A DNA stretch of 56,859 bases. It comes from WS-7 sp035635575. GTDB lineage: Bacteria > Eisenbacteria > RBG-16-71-46 > SZUA-252. The notes beneath the pieces were generated by a model. It was not told the DNA's origin and did not search any database. It saw only the letters and a list, made by a program, of their open reading frames with translations. Both the position numbers and the translations under genes were made by a program. Within the stretch, counting starts at the first letter, position 1. Every line of letters starts with the position of its first letter. This document shows, piece after piece, positions 35,442-44,007 of the stretch. The stretch lies in the NCBI GenBank assembly GCA_035635575.1, contig DASQAV010000037.1, forward strand, positions 1 through 56,859, written 5' to 3'.

Positions 35442-37327
35442 CCACGAATGAAGCGCCGACCCCAGCTCTCGAGCACGAGTAGGGCCCAGAGCTCGGGGGC
35501 GAAATCGCTCCTGCCGCTCTGGTGTCGGCCCCACCATTCGCGTATGGGGCGCGTGTCGAAGAGGCTGCAAACGAATGCGTCCCGGGCGAACATCCTCTCC
35601 TCGAACATGGGCCGAAGGTCGCGTCGGAGCCACTGCGCCAGCGGAACCGAGAAGCCCATCTTGGTACGATTCAGGATCTCGGGCGGGACGAGACCGTCCA
35701 CGGCCCTCTTGAGCACGCGCTTTCCCTGAGCGCCGCGCAGCTTGAACCTGGAAGGCAGGGTCGCCGCGAACTCCATCACTTGATGGTCGAGCAGCGGCAC
35801 GCGGACCTCGAGGGAGTGGGCCATACTGGCCCGATCCACCTTGGCAAGAATGTCGTCGACCAGGTAGGTCTTGATATCGACGTACTGAATTCGCGAGAGG
35901 GGGTCCCATCCTTCCGAACGACTGAAGTAGGGCTCCATGACCGAAAAGGAATCGTAGCCGTCCAGCTCGCGGCGGATCGGCTCCTGGTAGAGCTTCCGCT
36001 TCTTCTCCGGCGAAAGCCAGCTCATCGAATGGAAGTACCCGTGCTCGGAATCCAGAGCCAGATTTTGCAGCGTGGTCTTCGCGCGAAAAACGCGCGGCAG
36101 CCAGTCCGCTTTGGGGTAGGCGGCGCCCAATGCGCCGAACACCGGGCGACGGAGCGAGCGCGGGATCAGCGACCGACAGCGGTTCTCCCAAAGATCGAAG
36201 CGATAACGCCGATACCCCGCGAAGTTCTCGTCGCCGCCGTCTCCCGAGAGACAAACGGTGACGCGCTCGCGGGCAACCTGCGAGACGTAATAGGTCGGCA
36301 CCATCGAGGAATCCGCGAACGGTTCGTCGTAGTGCCATACCAGGCGGTCCAGGATTCCGGCGGCCGATGCCTCTACCGTCTTCTCATGGGAGCAGGTGTG
36401 GAAGCGCTCGGAAGCGGCACGTGCGTAGGGAAGCTCATCGAAGCTTTCGTTGCGGAACCCGATCGACGCCGTGCTTACCGGACGGTTCGTGAGCCCCGCC
36501 ATGATTCCCACGACCGTACTGGAGTCGATTCCCCCCGAGAGGAAAGCGCCGAGGGGAACCTCGCTTTCCAGGTGAATCTCGACCGATTCGCGCAGTTTCT
36601 CGAGGAGGAGCTGGGCGGCGTCCTCTTCACGCATTCCCACCACGGGCTCAAAGCGTAGGTCCCAGTACTCGCGCGGCTCCCGGGGTCCGGATCGCGTGAC
36701 CGTCAGGGTGTGCCCCGCGTGCAGCTTTCGAATACCCGAGAAGATGGTCTTGGGGGCCGGGACGTAGAGGAAGGTCAGATAATCGTCCAGTGCCTGCGGA
36801 TCGATCACCCGCGGGACGGAGGGATCCGCAAGGATCCCCTTGATCTCGGAGGCGAACAGAAAGGTCGATCCGCTCCAAAAGTAGTACAGCGGCTTGATCC
36901 CGACGCGATCCCTCGCCAGGAATAGCTCTTGTTTGGCCGCGTCCCAGATCGCGAAGGCAAACATACCGCGCAGGTGGCGGACGCAATCTTCGCCGTATTC
37001 TTCATACGCGTGGACGATGGCTTCGGTGTCGCTGTGCGTCTCGAACCGGTGGCCACGATGTTCGAGGTCCTGGGTCAGCGCGCGAAAGTTGTAGATTTCG
37101 CCGTTGAAAATGATCGCCTTTGACCGGTCCTCATTGAAGATGGGTTGGGTGCCCCCTGCGACGTCGATGATGCTGAGCCGCCTGTGGCCCAGTCCGACGG
37201 GTCCATCCACGTGAACCGTTCCCTCGTCCGGACCACGGTGGGCAAGGACGGACGACATGCGCTCCACACAAGCGGCTGAAGCGGGTCTGGGTGGGTCCAC
37301 ATGAAAGGCACCGGCGATACCACACAA
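35438..37327 (-). CDS. Asparagine synthase-like amidotransferase, exosortase-A type (TIGR03108-like)
   Basis: A 629-residue enzyme with an intact glutaminase (Cys2 in MCGIAG, AHRGPDEG, GLGHRRLSIIDV, FNGEIYNF) and synthetase (SGGIDSS, GDGGDENFAGY). The pattern LFLARDRVGIKPLYY, then YVPAPKTIFSGIRKL, fits the exosortase-A amidotransferase 1 family closely. The initiator is TTG at 37327, fixed because the catalytic Cys must directly follow the first Met; no good Shine-Dalgarno is visible. It is the first gene of the minus-strand EPS operon and the third amidotransferase of the window. It probably amidates a uronic acid of the EPS. Confidence 0.92.
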   Translation of the reverse strand: MCGIAGAFHVDPPRPASAACVERMSSVLAHRGPDEGTVHVDGPVGLGHRRLSIIDVAGGTQPIFNEDRSKAIIFNGEIYNFRALTQDLEHRGHRFETHSDTEAIVHAYEEYGEDCVRHLRGMFAFAIWDAAKQELFLARDRVGIKPLYYFWSGSTFLFASEIKGILADPSVPRVIDPQALDDYLTFLYVPAPKTIFSGIRKLHAGHTLTVTRSGPREPREYWDLRFEPVVGMREEDAAQLLLEKLRESVEIHLESEVPLGAFLSGGIDSSTVVGIMAGLTNRPVSTASIGFRNESFDELPYARAASERFHTCSHEKTVEASAAGILDRLVWHYDEPFADSSMVPTYYVSQVARERVTVCLSGDGGDENFAGYRRYRFDLWENRCRSLIPRSLRRPVFGALGAAYPKADWLPRVFRAKTTLQNLALDSEHGYFHSMSWLSPEKKRKLYQEPIRRELDGYDSFSVMEPYFSRSEGWDPLSRIQYVDIKTYLVDDILAKVDRASMAHSLEVRVPLLDHQVMEFAATLPSRFKLRGAQGKRVLKRAVDGLVPPEILNRTKMGFSVPLAQWLRRDLRPMFEERMFARDAFVCSLFDTRPIREWWGRHQSGRSDFAPELWALLVLESWGRRFIRG

Positions 37328-37526
37328 AGCTAGGGTCCGATCGGGCGACGAATGGACCGCGCGCGGGCAAGGCAGTACCGCGGGGGAGGATACGCGCCAC
37401 GATTGTGGCGAGTCGATGCAAAGCCCATGATAACGAGGGTAGATAGGGCCGGGTGCCTTGTCAAGAGCACGCTCTCAGACTCTGACCCCTCTTGGCCCGG
37501 ACGGAGTATTGTGCGAAAATGAGTGC
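37328..37526. other. Divergent intergenic region
   Basis: This 199-base gap separates divergent EPS genes. It holds a perfect 6-bp hairpin (CGCCAC, loop GATT, GTGGCG; 37395-37410). It also holds a possible weak -10, TATTGT (37507-37512), exactly six bases before an ATG at 37519. That ATG opens a three-codon frame (ATG AGT GCA TGA) whose stop overlaps the ATG of the downstream gene at 37527. No confident -35 or sigma-54 element was found for either direction. Confidence 0.4.
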
Positions 37527-39731
37527 ATGAGTCCCGCCCCCGAGGTTCCTCTCCGGATCATTCACGTTATCAACATGCTCGCGATCGCAGGCATGGAAGT
37601 CGGTGTCACCAACCTAGTCAATCGGCAGAACTCTCGAAAATTTGCGCCTCTGATTTGTTGCCTGCATTCGGCGACCGATGAGGCAAGAGCCATGGTCCAT
37701 CCGCGCGTCCAGATCGTCGAGCTTGGAAAGCAACCGGGTATCGACGGGAGCATGGTGACGAAGCTCATTCGGCTCTTTCGGCGCGTGCGACCGCACATCG
37801 TCCATTCGCATAACTGGCCGACCTTCCTGTACACCGTGATCGCGGCGCGGCTCGCCGGCGTTCCGGTCCTGGTCCACGGCGAGCACGGCTACGAAGACCA
37901 GCTGGAGATCGGGCGCCGCCTTGCAACGAAACGGTTCCTCTCCCGCCGCGTGACGCAGCTCGCCACCGTGTCGTTGGATCTCGAGCGCGTACTCATCGAG
38001 CGCTGGAACGTTCCTCCCGAGCGGGTCCTGTGCGTGCCCAACGGCGTCGACCTCGACCGCTTCCGGGTGACACCGAACCTGGAAGCACTGCGAGATGAGC
38101 TCGGGCTCGGTCCCGGCCATCCGGTCGTCATCGGCATCGGACGTTTTGGGCCGGTCAAGGACTTCCAGACGCTCATCCGAGGTTTCGCGCGGGTTCACTC
38201 GCTCCGACCCGAGGCCAGACTCCTCTTGGTCGGATGGGGCGACGACCATGTCGAGCTCGAAGAGCTTGCGGAGTCGCTCGGGGTCCGAAGCGCGGTCATT
38301 TTTACCGGATCGCGCCACGACGTTCCGGAGCTTCTGAGTCTCTCTGACGTCTACGTGAACTCCTCGCTGTTCGAAGGCATGTCGAATACGATCCTGGAGG
38401 CGATGGCCTCGGCGCGTCCGGTCGTCGCGACTTCGGTTGGCGGCAACCCGGAGCTCGTCCGCGATGGGGAGACGGGATTTCTGTTCCCCGCGGGGGATGA
38501 CGTGGCACTCGCAGGACGATTGGATCTTCTGCTTGGTGAGACCGCCCTGCGCGCAACTATGGGAAAGGCCGGAAGGGAAATCGTCGCTCGCGACCACCCC
38601 ATCGCCAAGACCGTCGAAGCCTACGACAACATGTATCTCGAAAACACGCTACGGTGGGAGCTGCGCCGATCGGAGCCCTCGACCCAGTCGGTGCGCCGGG
38701 CTGCTGCCCGCGCACTACGGTATTCCGGGCTGACCTGGATGCGCAGGACCACGCAGCGAAACTTCCTGACCATTCTCGCGTATCATCGCGTCCTTCCGCT
38801 TCAAGAGAGTCTTGGGTATCCCTTTCAATCGATGGTGATGCCGCGCGATCTCTTCGAGCATCAGATCTCCCATTTGAGGAAGCACTATTCGATCCTGACG
38901 CTCGGGGAGGGAGTCGGGCGGCTCCGCGCCCGGGATCTTCCTCCACGCGCCGTCGCCGTGACGTTCGACGACGGATACCGAGACAACTTCGAAGTTGCGT
39001 TTCCCGTCCTGAAGAGGTACGGAGTCTCGGCGACGTTCTTCGTCGTGACTCGAGCGCTGGACGGGAGGATTCGCCTGCTCTGGGACGAGGTCCTCACCCG
39101 GGTACGGGATCTCCAGAAGAACGGATTTCACGATGCGCTCCTTGGCGATTCTCTTCCGGCATGGACGCACGATCGAGTTCGGATGCTCAAGGAGGGTGCG
39201 CCTGCAGATCGAATCGGGGAGCGGATCGTGCGCGACTTGAACCGTGTGCCCCTGCGGGAGCGCGAGTTGGTCATGGATGCGTTGCGACGGGCGGCGCCGA
39301 CCGAAACGGGGAGCTCCGATCCGGCGTTGATGGGCTGGGACGAGGTGCGCGAGCTGCAGCGGGCGGGAATGGCGATCGGAGCGCATACAGCGTCCCATTC
39401 GTTCCTGGACGAGCTTGAGCCGGCCGCCGCGCGAGGTGAGATCGATGAGAGCATTCGGACGTTGGAGGATCGGCTTGGAACACGAGCCACGCTTTTCTCC
39501 TACCCCCGGGGCCGATTCAAGCACGATGTGAAGCGGTGGCTTCAAGAAGCTGGTATCGAGGCAGCTGTGACGACCGAGCTCGGCCGTAACGCGCCCGGCG
39601 CCGATCTCTACGAGCTCCGACGCCTCGACGCCGGATACTGCCGGATTGATGCAGGGTGCGACACGGTCCTGCTCGACGTGGAGATCCAAGGCTGGTTCCA
39701 GCCGATCCGAGTGAGTTTCATTCCATCCTAA
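37527..39731 (+). CDS. Fusion of GT4 glycosyltransferase (TIGR03088-like) and polysaccharide deacetylase
   Basis: A 734-residue two-domain protein. Residues ~10-375 are a GT4 domain like the exosortase-A sugar transferase: IIHVINMLAIAGMEVGVTNL, VHGEHGYEDQL, VPNGVDLDRF, IGRFGPVKDFQTL and SLFEGMSNTILEAMASARPVVAT. After a linker near 405-430, residues ~430-720 are a NodB-like deacetylase: LTILAYHRVLP, TFDDGYRDN (about 500) and HTASHSF (about 640). The protein may transfer a HexNAc and then deacetylate the same intermediate. ATG 37527 gives the normal GT start. Both halves retain their key motifs. It is transcribed divergently from the amidotransferase operon. Confidence 0.9.
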   Translation: MSPAPEVPLRIIHVINMLAIAGMEVGVTNLVNRQNSRKFAPLICCLHSATDEARAMVHPRVQIVELGKQPGIDGSMVTKLIRLFRRVRPHIVHSHNWPTFLYTVIAARLAGVPVLVHGEHGYEDQLEIGRRLATKRFLSRRVTQLATVSLDLERVLIERWNVPPERVLCVPNGVDLDRFRVTPNLEALRDELGLGPGHPVVIGIGRFGPVKDFQTLIRGFARVHSLRPEARLLLVGWGDDHVELEELAESLGVRSAVIFTGSRHDVPELLSLSDVYVNSSLFEGMSNTILEAMASARPVVATSVGGNPELVRDGETGFLFPAGDDVALAGRLDLLLGETALRATMGKAGREIVARDHPIAKTVEAYDNMYLENTLRWELRRSEPSTQSVRRAAARALRYSGLTWMRRTTQRNFLTILAYHRVLPLQESLGYPFQSMVMPRDLFEHQISHLRKHYSILTLGEGVGRLRARDLPPRAVAVTFDDGYRDNFEVAFPVLKRYGVSATFFVVTRALDGRIRLLWDEVLTRVRDLQKNGFHDALLGDSLPAWTHDRVRMLKEGAPADRIGERIVRDLNRVPLRERELVMDALRRAAPTETGSSDPALMGWDEVRELQRAGMAIGAHTASHSFLDELEPAAARGEIDESIRTLEDRLGTRATLFSYPRGRFKHDVKRWLQEAGIEAAVTTELGRNAPGADLYELRRLDAGYCRIDAGCDTVLLDVEIQGWFQPIRVSFIPS

Positions 39732-40071
39732 TGGATGCGAGGCGGCTCATCCCACGCCGTAGGCTCATGCCGTCCAAATTCGCGCCGCTGGGCGGATACC
39801 CCTTGCACGAAAACGTACAGACATGACGCAGGCCCGCGCGATGCTCCGTGATGCGGTGTGTCGACTCGGAGAATACCCTACGTACAAGTAACTGAAAAAG
39901 AGTCGGTTACATTGCACCCGTGCATCCTGCGAGGCGCATTGCTTTCTACACGCGGCCTGGTACGATCCTTGCCGGTCACTTGATCAGAGCGTCTGTTTCA
40001 TCCCAACACCACAATTCCATAACTGCTCAGGGAAGGTCCAGACGTCAAGACCTCCGCAGGGCCCAGGATGT
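39732..40071 (+). other. Intergenic region with a sigma-54 promoter
   Basis: A 340-base gap without a credible gene. Besides the sigma-54 site at 39958-39973 it contains TGCAC-CC-GTGCA (39913-39924), a short palindrome 33 bases upstream of that promoter that could be an activator site. No riboswitch or terminator was recognised. Confidence 0.6.
39958..39973 (+). promoter_or_regulatory. Sigma-54 promoter (-24/-12)
   Basis: TGGTACG-ATCC-TTGCC, with GG at 39959-39960 and GC at 39971-39972 (exactly ten bases between). It matches consensus TGGCACG-N4-TTGCW at all but two positions. The predicted start near 39984 gives a ~88-base leader ahead of the FN3-FlgD gene at 40072. Confidence 0.75.
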
Positions 40072-41073
40072 TTGCGGCGCCTACGATTTGGATGCGCTGC
40101 GCTCTGCGTGCTCCTCGCACCGTCGCTGGCAGGCGCGCAGTCGAGCGCTCCCCATTCGATCGGGCTCTTGTGGACTGCAACCGGGGACGACGCGGACGTT
40201 GGCCAGGCGTACCGCTACGACATGCGCTTCTCGTCCTCGCCCGTCGGCACCGACACGCTGACGTGGTGGATTAACGCGCGCTCCGCGACGAACCTTCCCG
40301 CTCCTTCACTTGCGGGCCAGTCCGACTCCGCGGTGGTAACGGGCCTCAATCCCGAAACGACCTACAATTTCATCCTTCGCGTTGTCGACGAGATCGGAAA
40401 CGTCTCCCCATTTTCCGACGTCGCGAGCGCGACAACCGGAACCGAGCTCCCACCACCACCTCCGGGCTGCACGGTAGCGTCCACCGCACCTTCTTCATTC
40501 GACGCACACTCCGATTCGACCGCCATCCTGGTCTCGTGGGGTGGAACATCCGATTCGGCCGCGGTGTCTCTTCACCTTTGGCGCGCCACCGGCTCTTCGG
40601 GCGCCTTGAGTCTGCTGGCCACGATTACCGATTTGAGTAAATTCGAATATGTCGACGCCAGCGTCACGGCTGGAGACATGTATCGCTACCGCGCAACGTG
40701 GGCGTCCCCCTGCGGCGACGGGCCTCCAACCGCTTCGGTGGTCGTTTCCATGCCGGCACCTCCAAGCCCGCCGTCGCCCCCTCCGTCTGCTCCCGGCGCG
40801 AGGATCCATGCCTATCCCAATCCCTCACAGGGCAACGTCCAGTTCGTGATCCACGTCACCGCCACATCGGGGCAACACGTCCAGATCCGCTTGTTCGACC
40901 TTACCGGACGCCTGGTCGCGGACATCGCGGACGGATCCTATCCCCCCGGTGACACGACGATCTCCTGGGGAAGAACGACGAGGAACGGAAATCGCATCGC
41001 TCCCGGGTACTACGAAGCGATCGGGCATGTCGGCGAGGCACGGGTCCGCGACCGAATCGTCCTCCTGCCGTAG
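40072..41073 (+). CDS. Secreted FN3-like protein with FlgD/T9SS type-A-like C-terminal domain
   Basis: A 333-residue exported protein. The signal peptide (FGCAALCVLLAPSLAGA) is followed by an FN3-like domain with the phylum-style opening LLWTATGDDADVGQAYRYDMRFS and a second FN3-like domain (about 140-225). A Pro-rich linker and an ~85-residue C-terminal domain follow (HAYPNPSQGNVQFVI, LFDLTGRLV, GNRIAPGYYEA). This last domain resembles FlgD-Ig and type IX secretion type-A sorting domains. The TTG at 40072 is the only start that yields the signal peptide, with AGGA just upstream. A paralogue lies at 45210-46160. It is expressed from a sigma-54 promoter. Confidence 0.82.
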   Translation: MRRLRFGCAALCVLLAPSLAGAQSSAPHSIGLLWTATGDDADVGQAYRYDMRFSSSPVGTDTLTWWINARSATNLPAPSLAGQSDSAVVTGLNPETTYNFILRVVDEIGNVSPFSDVASATTGTELPPPPPGCTVASTAPSSFDAHSDSTAILVSWGGTSDSAAVSLHLWRATGSSGALSLLATITDLSKFEYVDASVTAGDMYRYRATWASPCGDGPPTASVVVSMPAPPSPPSPPPSAPGARIHAYPNPSQGNVQFVIHVTATSGQHVQIRLFDLTGRLVADIADGSYPPGDTTISWGRTTRNGNRIAPGYYEAIGHVGEARVRDRIVLLP

Positions 41074-41099
41074 ACCGAAGACAGTGCCTCCGTGAAAAA

Positions 41100-41193
41100 G
41101 CAGTTCCTCCTTCCCAGAATCCCCGGGGAATCCTATGCTTCTTCCATGGCCGTGGACCGTGACCTTCCTTTCGTGCTGAGCGTCGACGTCGAG
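41100..41193 (+). repeat. Diverged direct repeat, copy 1 (promoter and 5' end of a deacetylase gene)
   Basis: This 94-base segment aligns without gaps to 46163-46256, with 73 of 94 positions identical by hand count. It includes the promoter, the six-base leader spacing and the first 16 codons. Copy 2 continues into an intact deacetylase gene; copy 1 does not. Confidence 0.8.
41111..41139 (+). promoter_or_regulatory. Sigma-70 promoter inherited from the duplicated deacetylase gene
   Basis: TTCCCA (41111-41116), 17-base spacer, TATGCT (41134-41139), then six bases to ATG 41146. The same hexamers and spacing occur at 46174-46202 although the spacer sequence has diverged. That selective conservation supports function in both copies. 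Confidence 0.65.
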
Positions 41194-41214
41194 CCTAACG
41201 TTCAGACGCGGTGA
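41146..41214 (+). pseudogene. Truncated 5' fragment of exosortase-associated deacetylase gene
   Basis: A 22-codon frame, MAVDRDLPFVLSVDVEPNVQ plus TR, matches the N-terminus of the intact deacetylase at 46209 (MAVPREPPFALSVDVEDYFQ). Similarity stops at codon 16. Its TGA overlaps the GTG of the next gene (GTGA at 41211-41214), so the fragment may now act as a translated leader for that gene. Confidence 0.7.
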
Positions 41215-42335
41215 AATCGACGGGGCTCAAGTTCATTCTGCTCCGCGCGTGCGCGCGGCCCTTCGCCCATGCGGCCCTGGCTTCGGCTGCGATTGCCATC
41301 GCCTCCAGTCCTCTCTGCTGGCCAGCTGCCGCACAGATCCCGCCGAGTGACCGAGCTGGCGGCCCGGGGATGACGCTTATCAGCTCTCCTGCCGACGCGT
41401 GGGTGGCTCTCCGGGGCTCGAGTGAGCTCATGGGGAACTCGCCACTCGACCTGGGACCGGGGTGGAGCGGCCGGTACATCGTCACCATTACGGCGCCGGG
41501 CTGCGCCACCGCGCGCGGGGCGCTCTTTTTTCCTCCGCGCGGATCGAGACCTTACTCGCTCTCCGATCCGCCCGGTGTGTCGGGAGGCCTCCTGCTCCGC
41601 TCCCTCAATGTTCCCGGTGTCCCCGAGCTCATGAGCGGAAGCCAGCGACGGGGACTGGCCCTTCTCACGGCAGGCGCCGGAGGAGTGCTCGCGATGACCC
41701 GCGATCACATCAAGTACCGCGACAATCTTGCAAATCCCGACGAGGAATCGCAGGATCGCGCCCGCAATTTCCGCTACGCACGGGCACGCTGGGCGCTCTA
41801 CACGGGAGCCGTCTGGGGCCTGAGCGCTCTCGACTATATCGTCCGCCCGAGGATGAGCCTTCTCGAATCGATACCCACGCGGGTGACCGTCGGGACGCCC
41901 CGGCTCAAAAGGGCCGACGTCGTGTGGCGTTCCATACTGATTCCTGGAGCGGGGCAGGATTATGCGAATCGGAGGGTCCGCGGGCTCTTCTGGCTCGGAG
42001 CGAGCTTGTCATCGGGTGCCGCCTTCATCATCGCGGACGAGAGCCATTACCGGATCCGCACCAAGCTCGGTCGCGCCAGGGCACTCCTCGCCGCCGCGAG
42101 CCCGGGCGAGGTCCCTGACCGCCAGGCCGACGTCGATCACTTCACGAGCCTCGAGGAGACCTCGCGCCGTCTGGTCCACGAGCTCACGATTGGAACCGCC
42201 GGAATCTACCTCGCGAACATCATCGACGCAGGAATCGTCCCGTTGAACGGCGGGTCGACCGCCGTCAAGAAGGCATCGATCGAAGCGCCCTTGGGCGCGC
42301 GGCGCGCGGCGATCGCCCTCCGATACAGGTTCTAG
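41211..42335 (+). CDS. Secreted DUF5683-like protein, possible PEGA-like N-terminal domain
   Basis: A 374-residue protein with a long hydrophobic N-terminus (AALASAAIAIASSPLCWPAAA), probably a signal peptide. A PEGA-like stretch follows (LISSPADAWVALRGSSELMGNSPLD is split by a loop at about residue 60). The later IPGAGQDYANRRVRGLFWLGASL resembles the PGLGQ-YxxR core of DUF5683 proteins, which are common in FCB bacteria. Several hydrophobic helices suggest membrane insertion in the C-terminal half. The GTG start is coupled to the truncated deacetylase fragment. Function is unknown. It ends 52 bases before the exosortase gene. Confidence 0.7.
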   Translation: MKSTGLKFILLRACARPFAHAALASAAIAIASSPLCWPAAAQIPPSDRAGGPGMTLISSPADAWVALRGSSELMGNSPLDLGPGWSGRYIVTITAPGCATARGALFFPPRGSRPYSLSDPPGVSGGLLLRSLNVPGVPELMSGSQRRGLALLTAGAGGVLAMTRDHIKYRDNLANPDEESQDRARNFRYARARWALYTGAVWGLSALDYIVRPRMSLLESIPTRVTVGTPRLKRADVVWRSILIPGAGQDYANRRVRGLFWLGASLSSGAAFIIADESHYRIRTKLGRARALLAAASPGEVPDRQADVDHFTSLEETSRRLVHELTIGTAGIYLANIIDAGIVPLNGGSTAVKKASIEAPLGARRAAIALRYRF

Positions 42336-42387
42336 GCCTTGCGCGGGGACGTCCAGGGGCCGAGGGCGTGCTACACTGAACTCACCG

Positions 42388-43302
42388 ATGCACCGCACTG
42401 AAGGAGCCGACGCCTCGCCGCGTTTCACCCCCGCCTCGTATCCTCCGCGATCCTGGATTTCGCCCGCGCGGCGCATCCCGCGCGATCTCTGGATCGCCTG
42501 GTCCATCACCGCCGCCGCTTTCCTTCCCATTTTCGGCCCCTGGATAGGGGACTGGCGGGCCGACCCGAACTACTCGCAGGGATTCATCATTCCGATCATC
42601 TGCGTGTTCCTCGCGGCGCGCGCGCTCCGCCAGGAGGCCGCGGATGGCACCGTAAGAGGAGCCGCGGTCCAGCGCTTCTCCGGGGTCGGGATCGCGCTCG
42701 TGCTGCTCGGCCTCATGGCGTACCTGCTCGGAACCGGAGGCTCGGAATCGTTCACGACGCGGATGGGCTTCGTCCTGACCTGGTTGGGGGCCGTCTGGTG
42801 GATCGCGGGAGGCGGGCTCGGACGGCTTCTTACCGTGCCGACGCTCTTCCTTCTCTTCAGCGTTCCCCTTCCCAGCGTCATCTACTTCAGCATCGCCGTT
42901 CCCCTGCAGACCATCGCGGCCCGCGTGGCGTCGGGGGTGCTGCACGGTGTCGGCGTGCCCCTGACCCGTGACGGGAACAGCCTGCTCCTTCCGGGTATGA
43001 CGCTGGAGGTCGCCGACGCGTGCAGCGGAATCCGCTCGCTCACGGTCCTTCTCGCGCTCGGGGCCCTGTGGGCGTACCTCGAGCGGGGGAAGCCGGTCCG
43101 GCGCGCGCTGCTCTTCGCCGCCACGGTTCCGCTCGCGGTGCTCGGGAACGCGATCCGCGTCACGCTCAGCGCGCTCGGCGTCTACCTCGTCGGACCCTGG
43201 GTCGCGGAAGGAATCGCGCACGAGGCCACGGGGCTCGTGGTGTTCGCCGTCACTCTCACCGGTCTCTACCTGCTCTCGAAGGGTCTTCGGACTTCGGAAT
43301 GA
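42388..43302 (+). CDS. Exosortase (XrtA-type transpeptidase)
   Basis: A 304-residue inner-membrane protein with about eight helices. It has the complete exosortase catalytic set: Cys212 in DACSGIRSL, Arg257 in GNAIRVT and His278 in IAHEATG. Exosortases cut C-terminal sorting signals and are proposed to pass the protein to an EPS or lipid acceptor. The surrounding FemAB, O-ligase, amidotransferase, deacetylase and EpsI genes mark it as the exosortase-A type. EpsI, often fused, is here a separate gene joined by an ATGA overlap. A TACACT -10-like hexamer (42372-42377) lies 10 bases before the ATG, without a clear -35. Confidence 0.93.
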   Translation: MHRTEGADASPRFTPASYPPRSWISPARRIPRDLWIAWSITAAAFLPIFGPWIGDWRADPNYSQGFIIPIICVFLAARALRQEAADGTVRGAAVQRFSGVGIALVLLGLMAYLLGTGGSESFTTRMGFVLTWLGAVWWIAGGGLGRLLTVPTLFLLFSVPLPSVIYFSIAVPLQTIAARVASGVLHGVGVPLTRDGNSLLLPGMTLEVADACSGIRSLTVLLALGALWAYLERGKPVRRALLFAATVPLAVLGNAIRVTLSALGVYLVGPWVAEGIAHEATGLVVFAVTLTGLYLLSKGLRTSE

Positions 43303-43967
43303 GCGTCCGTCTCGTCTCCTTCGTACTCCTCGTCGGGGCCGTCGGCCTCTGGACGGTGGGCTTGCGCCACAGGCAGGTACGCGCGCAGGAGGCCGCGGAC
43401 TTCGCCCGCATTCCCACGCAGGTCGGAGCGCGCATCGGCGTGGACGAATCCTTCGACGCGCGCACGCTCGAGGTGCTGCACGCGAATCGCGTGCTCGGGC
43501 GAATCTACCGTCACACGCAAGACGGGAGCAGGCTCGAGCTCTTTGTCGCGTACTTCGGCAGCCAGGAGACCGGAAGCCAGATCCATTCGCCGCAGAACTG
43601 CCTTCCCGGCAACGGGTGGCATATTCTGGGACGATCCAAGTGGGCCGCGCCCACGCGCACGGGACCGCGGAGCATCAACGAATTCGTGATCGGGAAGGGG
43701 ACCCAGAGGCAGCTCATCCACTACTGGTTTGTGACTCGTTCCGGGGTCCTCTCGAACGAGTTCGCGCTGAAGTGGGACCTGGTGCGGAACTCCCTTCTCG
43801 GACTTCCGACCGACGCGGCGTTCGTCCGCCTCGCGCGTCCCGTCGGCCCGGAGGGGCTCGACGCTTCGCGGAGCGACCTGCGCCAGTTCTGCGGCGAAAT
43901 CCTTCCGGTCCTCGACGAAGCCATTCCCATCGCTCCCGCAAACGCCCCCCTCGCGCGCGCAAACTGA
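43299..43967 (+). CDS. EpsI family protein (exosortase partner, DUF3485)
   Basis: A 222-residue protein with one N-terminal membrane helix (LVSFVLLVGAVGLWTVGL) and a periplasmic domain. The family signatures YFGSQETGSQIHSPQNCLPGNGW are present, split by the usual loop, as are INEFVIGKGTQRQLIHYWF and NEFALKWDLVRNSL. EpsI proteins accompany or are fused to exosortases and are needed for EPS production in some species, though their reaction is unknown. ATG 43299 overlaps the exosortase stop by four bases (ATGA). The gene ends upstream of a sigma-54 promoter for the next operon. Confidence 0.92.
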   Translation: MSVRLVSFVLLVGAVGLWTVGLRHRQVRAQEAADFARIPTQVGARIGVDESFDARTLEVLHANRVLGRIYRHTQDGSRLELFVAYFGSQETGSQIHSPQNCLPGNGWHILGRSKWAAPTRTGPRSINEFVIGKGTQRQLIHYWFVTRSGVLSNEFALKWDLVRNSLLGLPTDAAFVRLARPVGPEGLDASRSDLRQFCGEILPVLDEAIPIAPANAPLARAN

Positions 43968-43974
43968 CCGTTCG

Positions 43975-44007
43975 GTCGTGCAAAATCTGATTCGCGTTTC
44001 GCACGAC
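43975..44007. repeat. Inverted repeat upstream of the sigma-54 promoter
   Basis: GTCGTGC (43975-43981) and GCACGAC (44001-44007) form a perfect 7-bp inverted repeat with 19 bases between. It lies 83-115 bases upstream of the -24 element at 44090, the usual distance for an enhancer site of a sigma-54 activator. A weak terminator role for epsI is possible, but no T-run follows. Confidence 0.45.

Noticed and set aside
35442..36338. Upstream extension of the 34248-35441 glycosyltransferase frame
   Set aside because: The added ~300 codons lie antisense-free but out of frame inside the amidotransferase gene, and the conserved glycosyltransferase N-terminus begins at 35441.
37367..37379. Sigma-54-like element on the minus strand (GGTACTGCCTTGC) before the amidotransferase operon
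   Set aside because: The GG to GC spacing is nine bases instead of ten, which sigma-54 promoters do not tolerate well.
37395..37440. GEMM-like string TGCAAAGCC after a hairpin
   Set aside because: It lacks the GNAA tetraloop stem, the GGACGC start and the downstream CTAA and P1 pairing that the real aptamer at 44144 has.
40068..40274. Frame starting at ATG 40068, four bases before the FN3-FlgD start
   Set aside because: Its product is Arg-rich with no signal or domain, while the TTG 40072 frame gives a clean signal peptide and the FN3 motifs.
43975..44007. Intrinsic terminator after epsI
   Set aside because: The 7-bp stem has a 19-base loop and no following T-run, so an activator-binding inverted repeat is the likelier reading.
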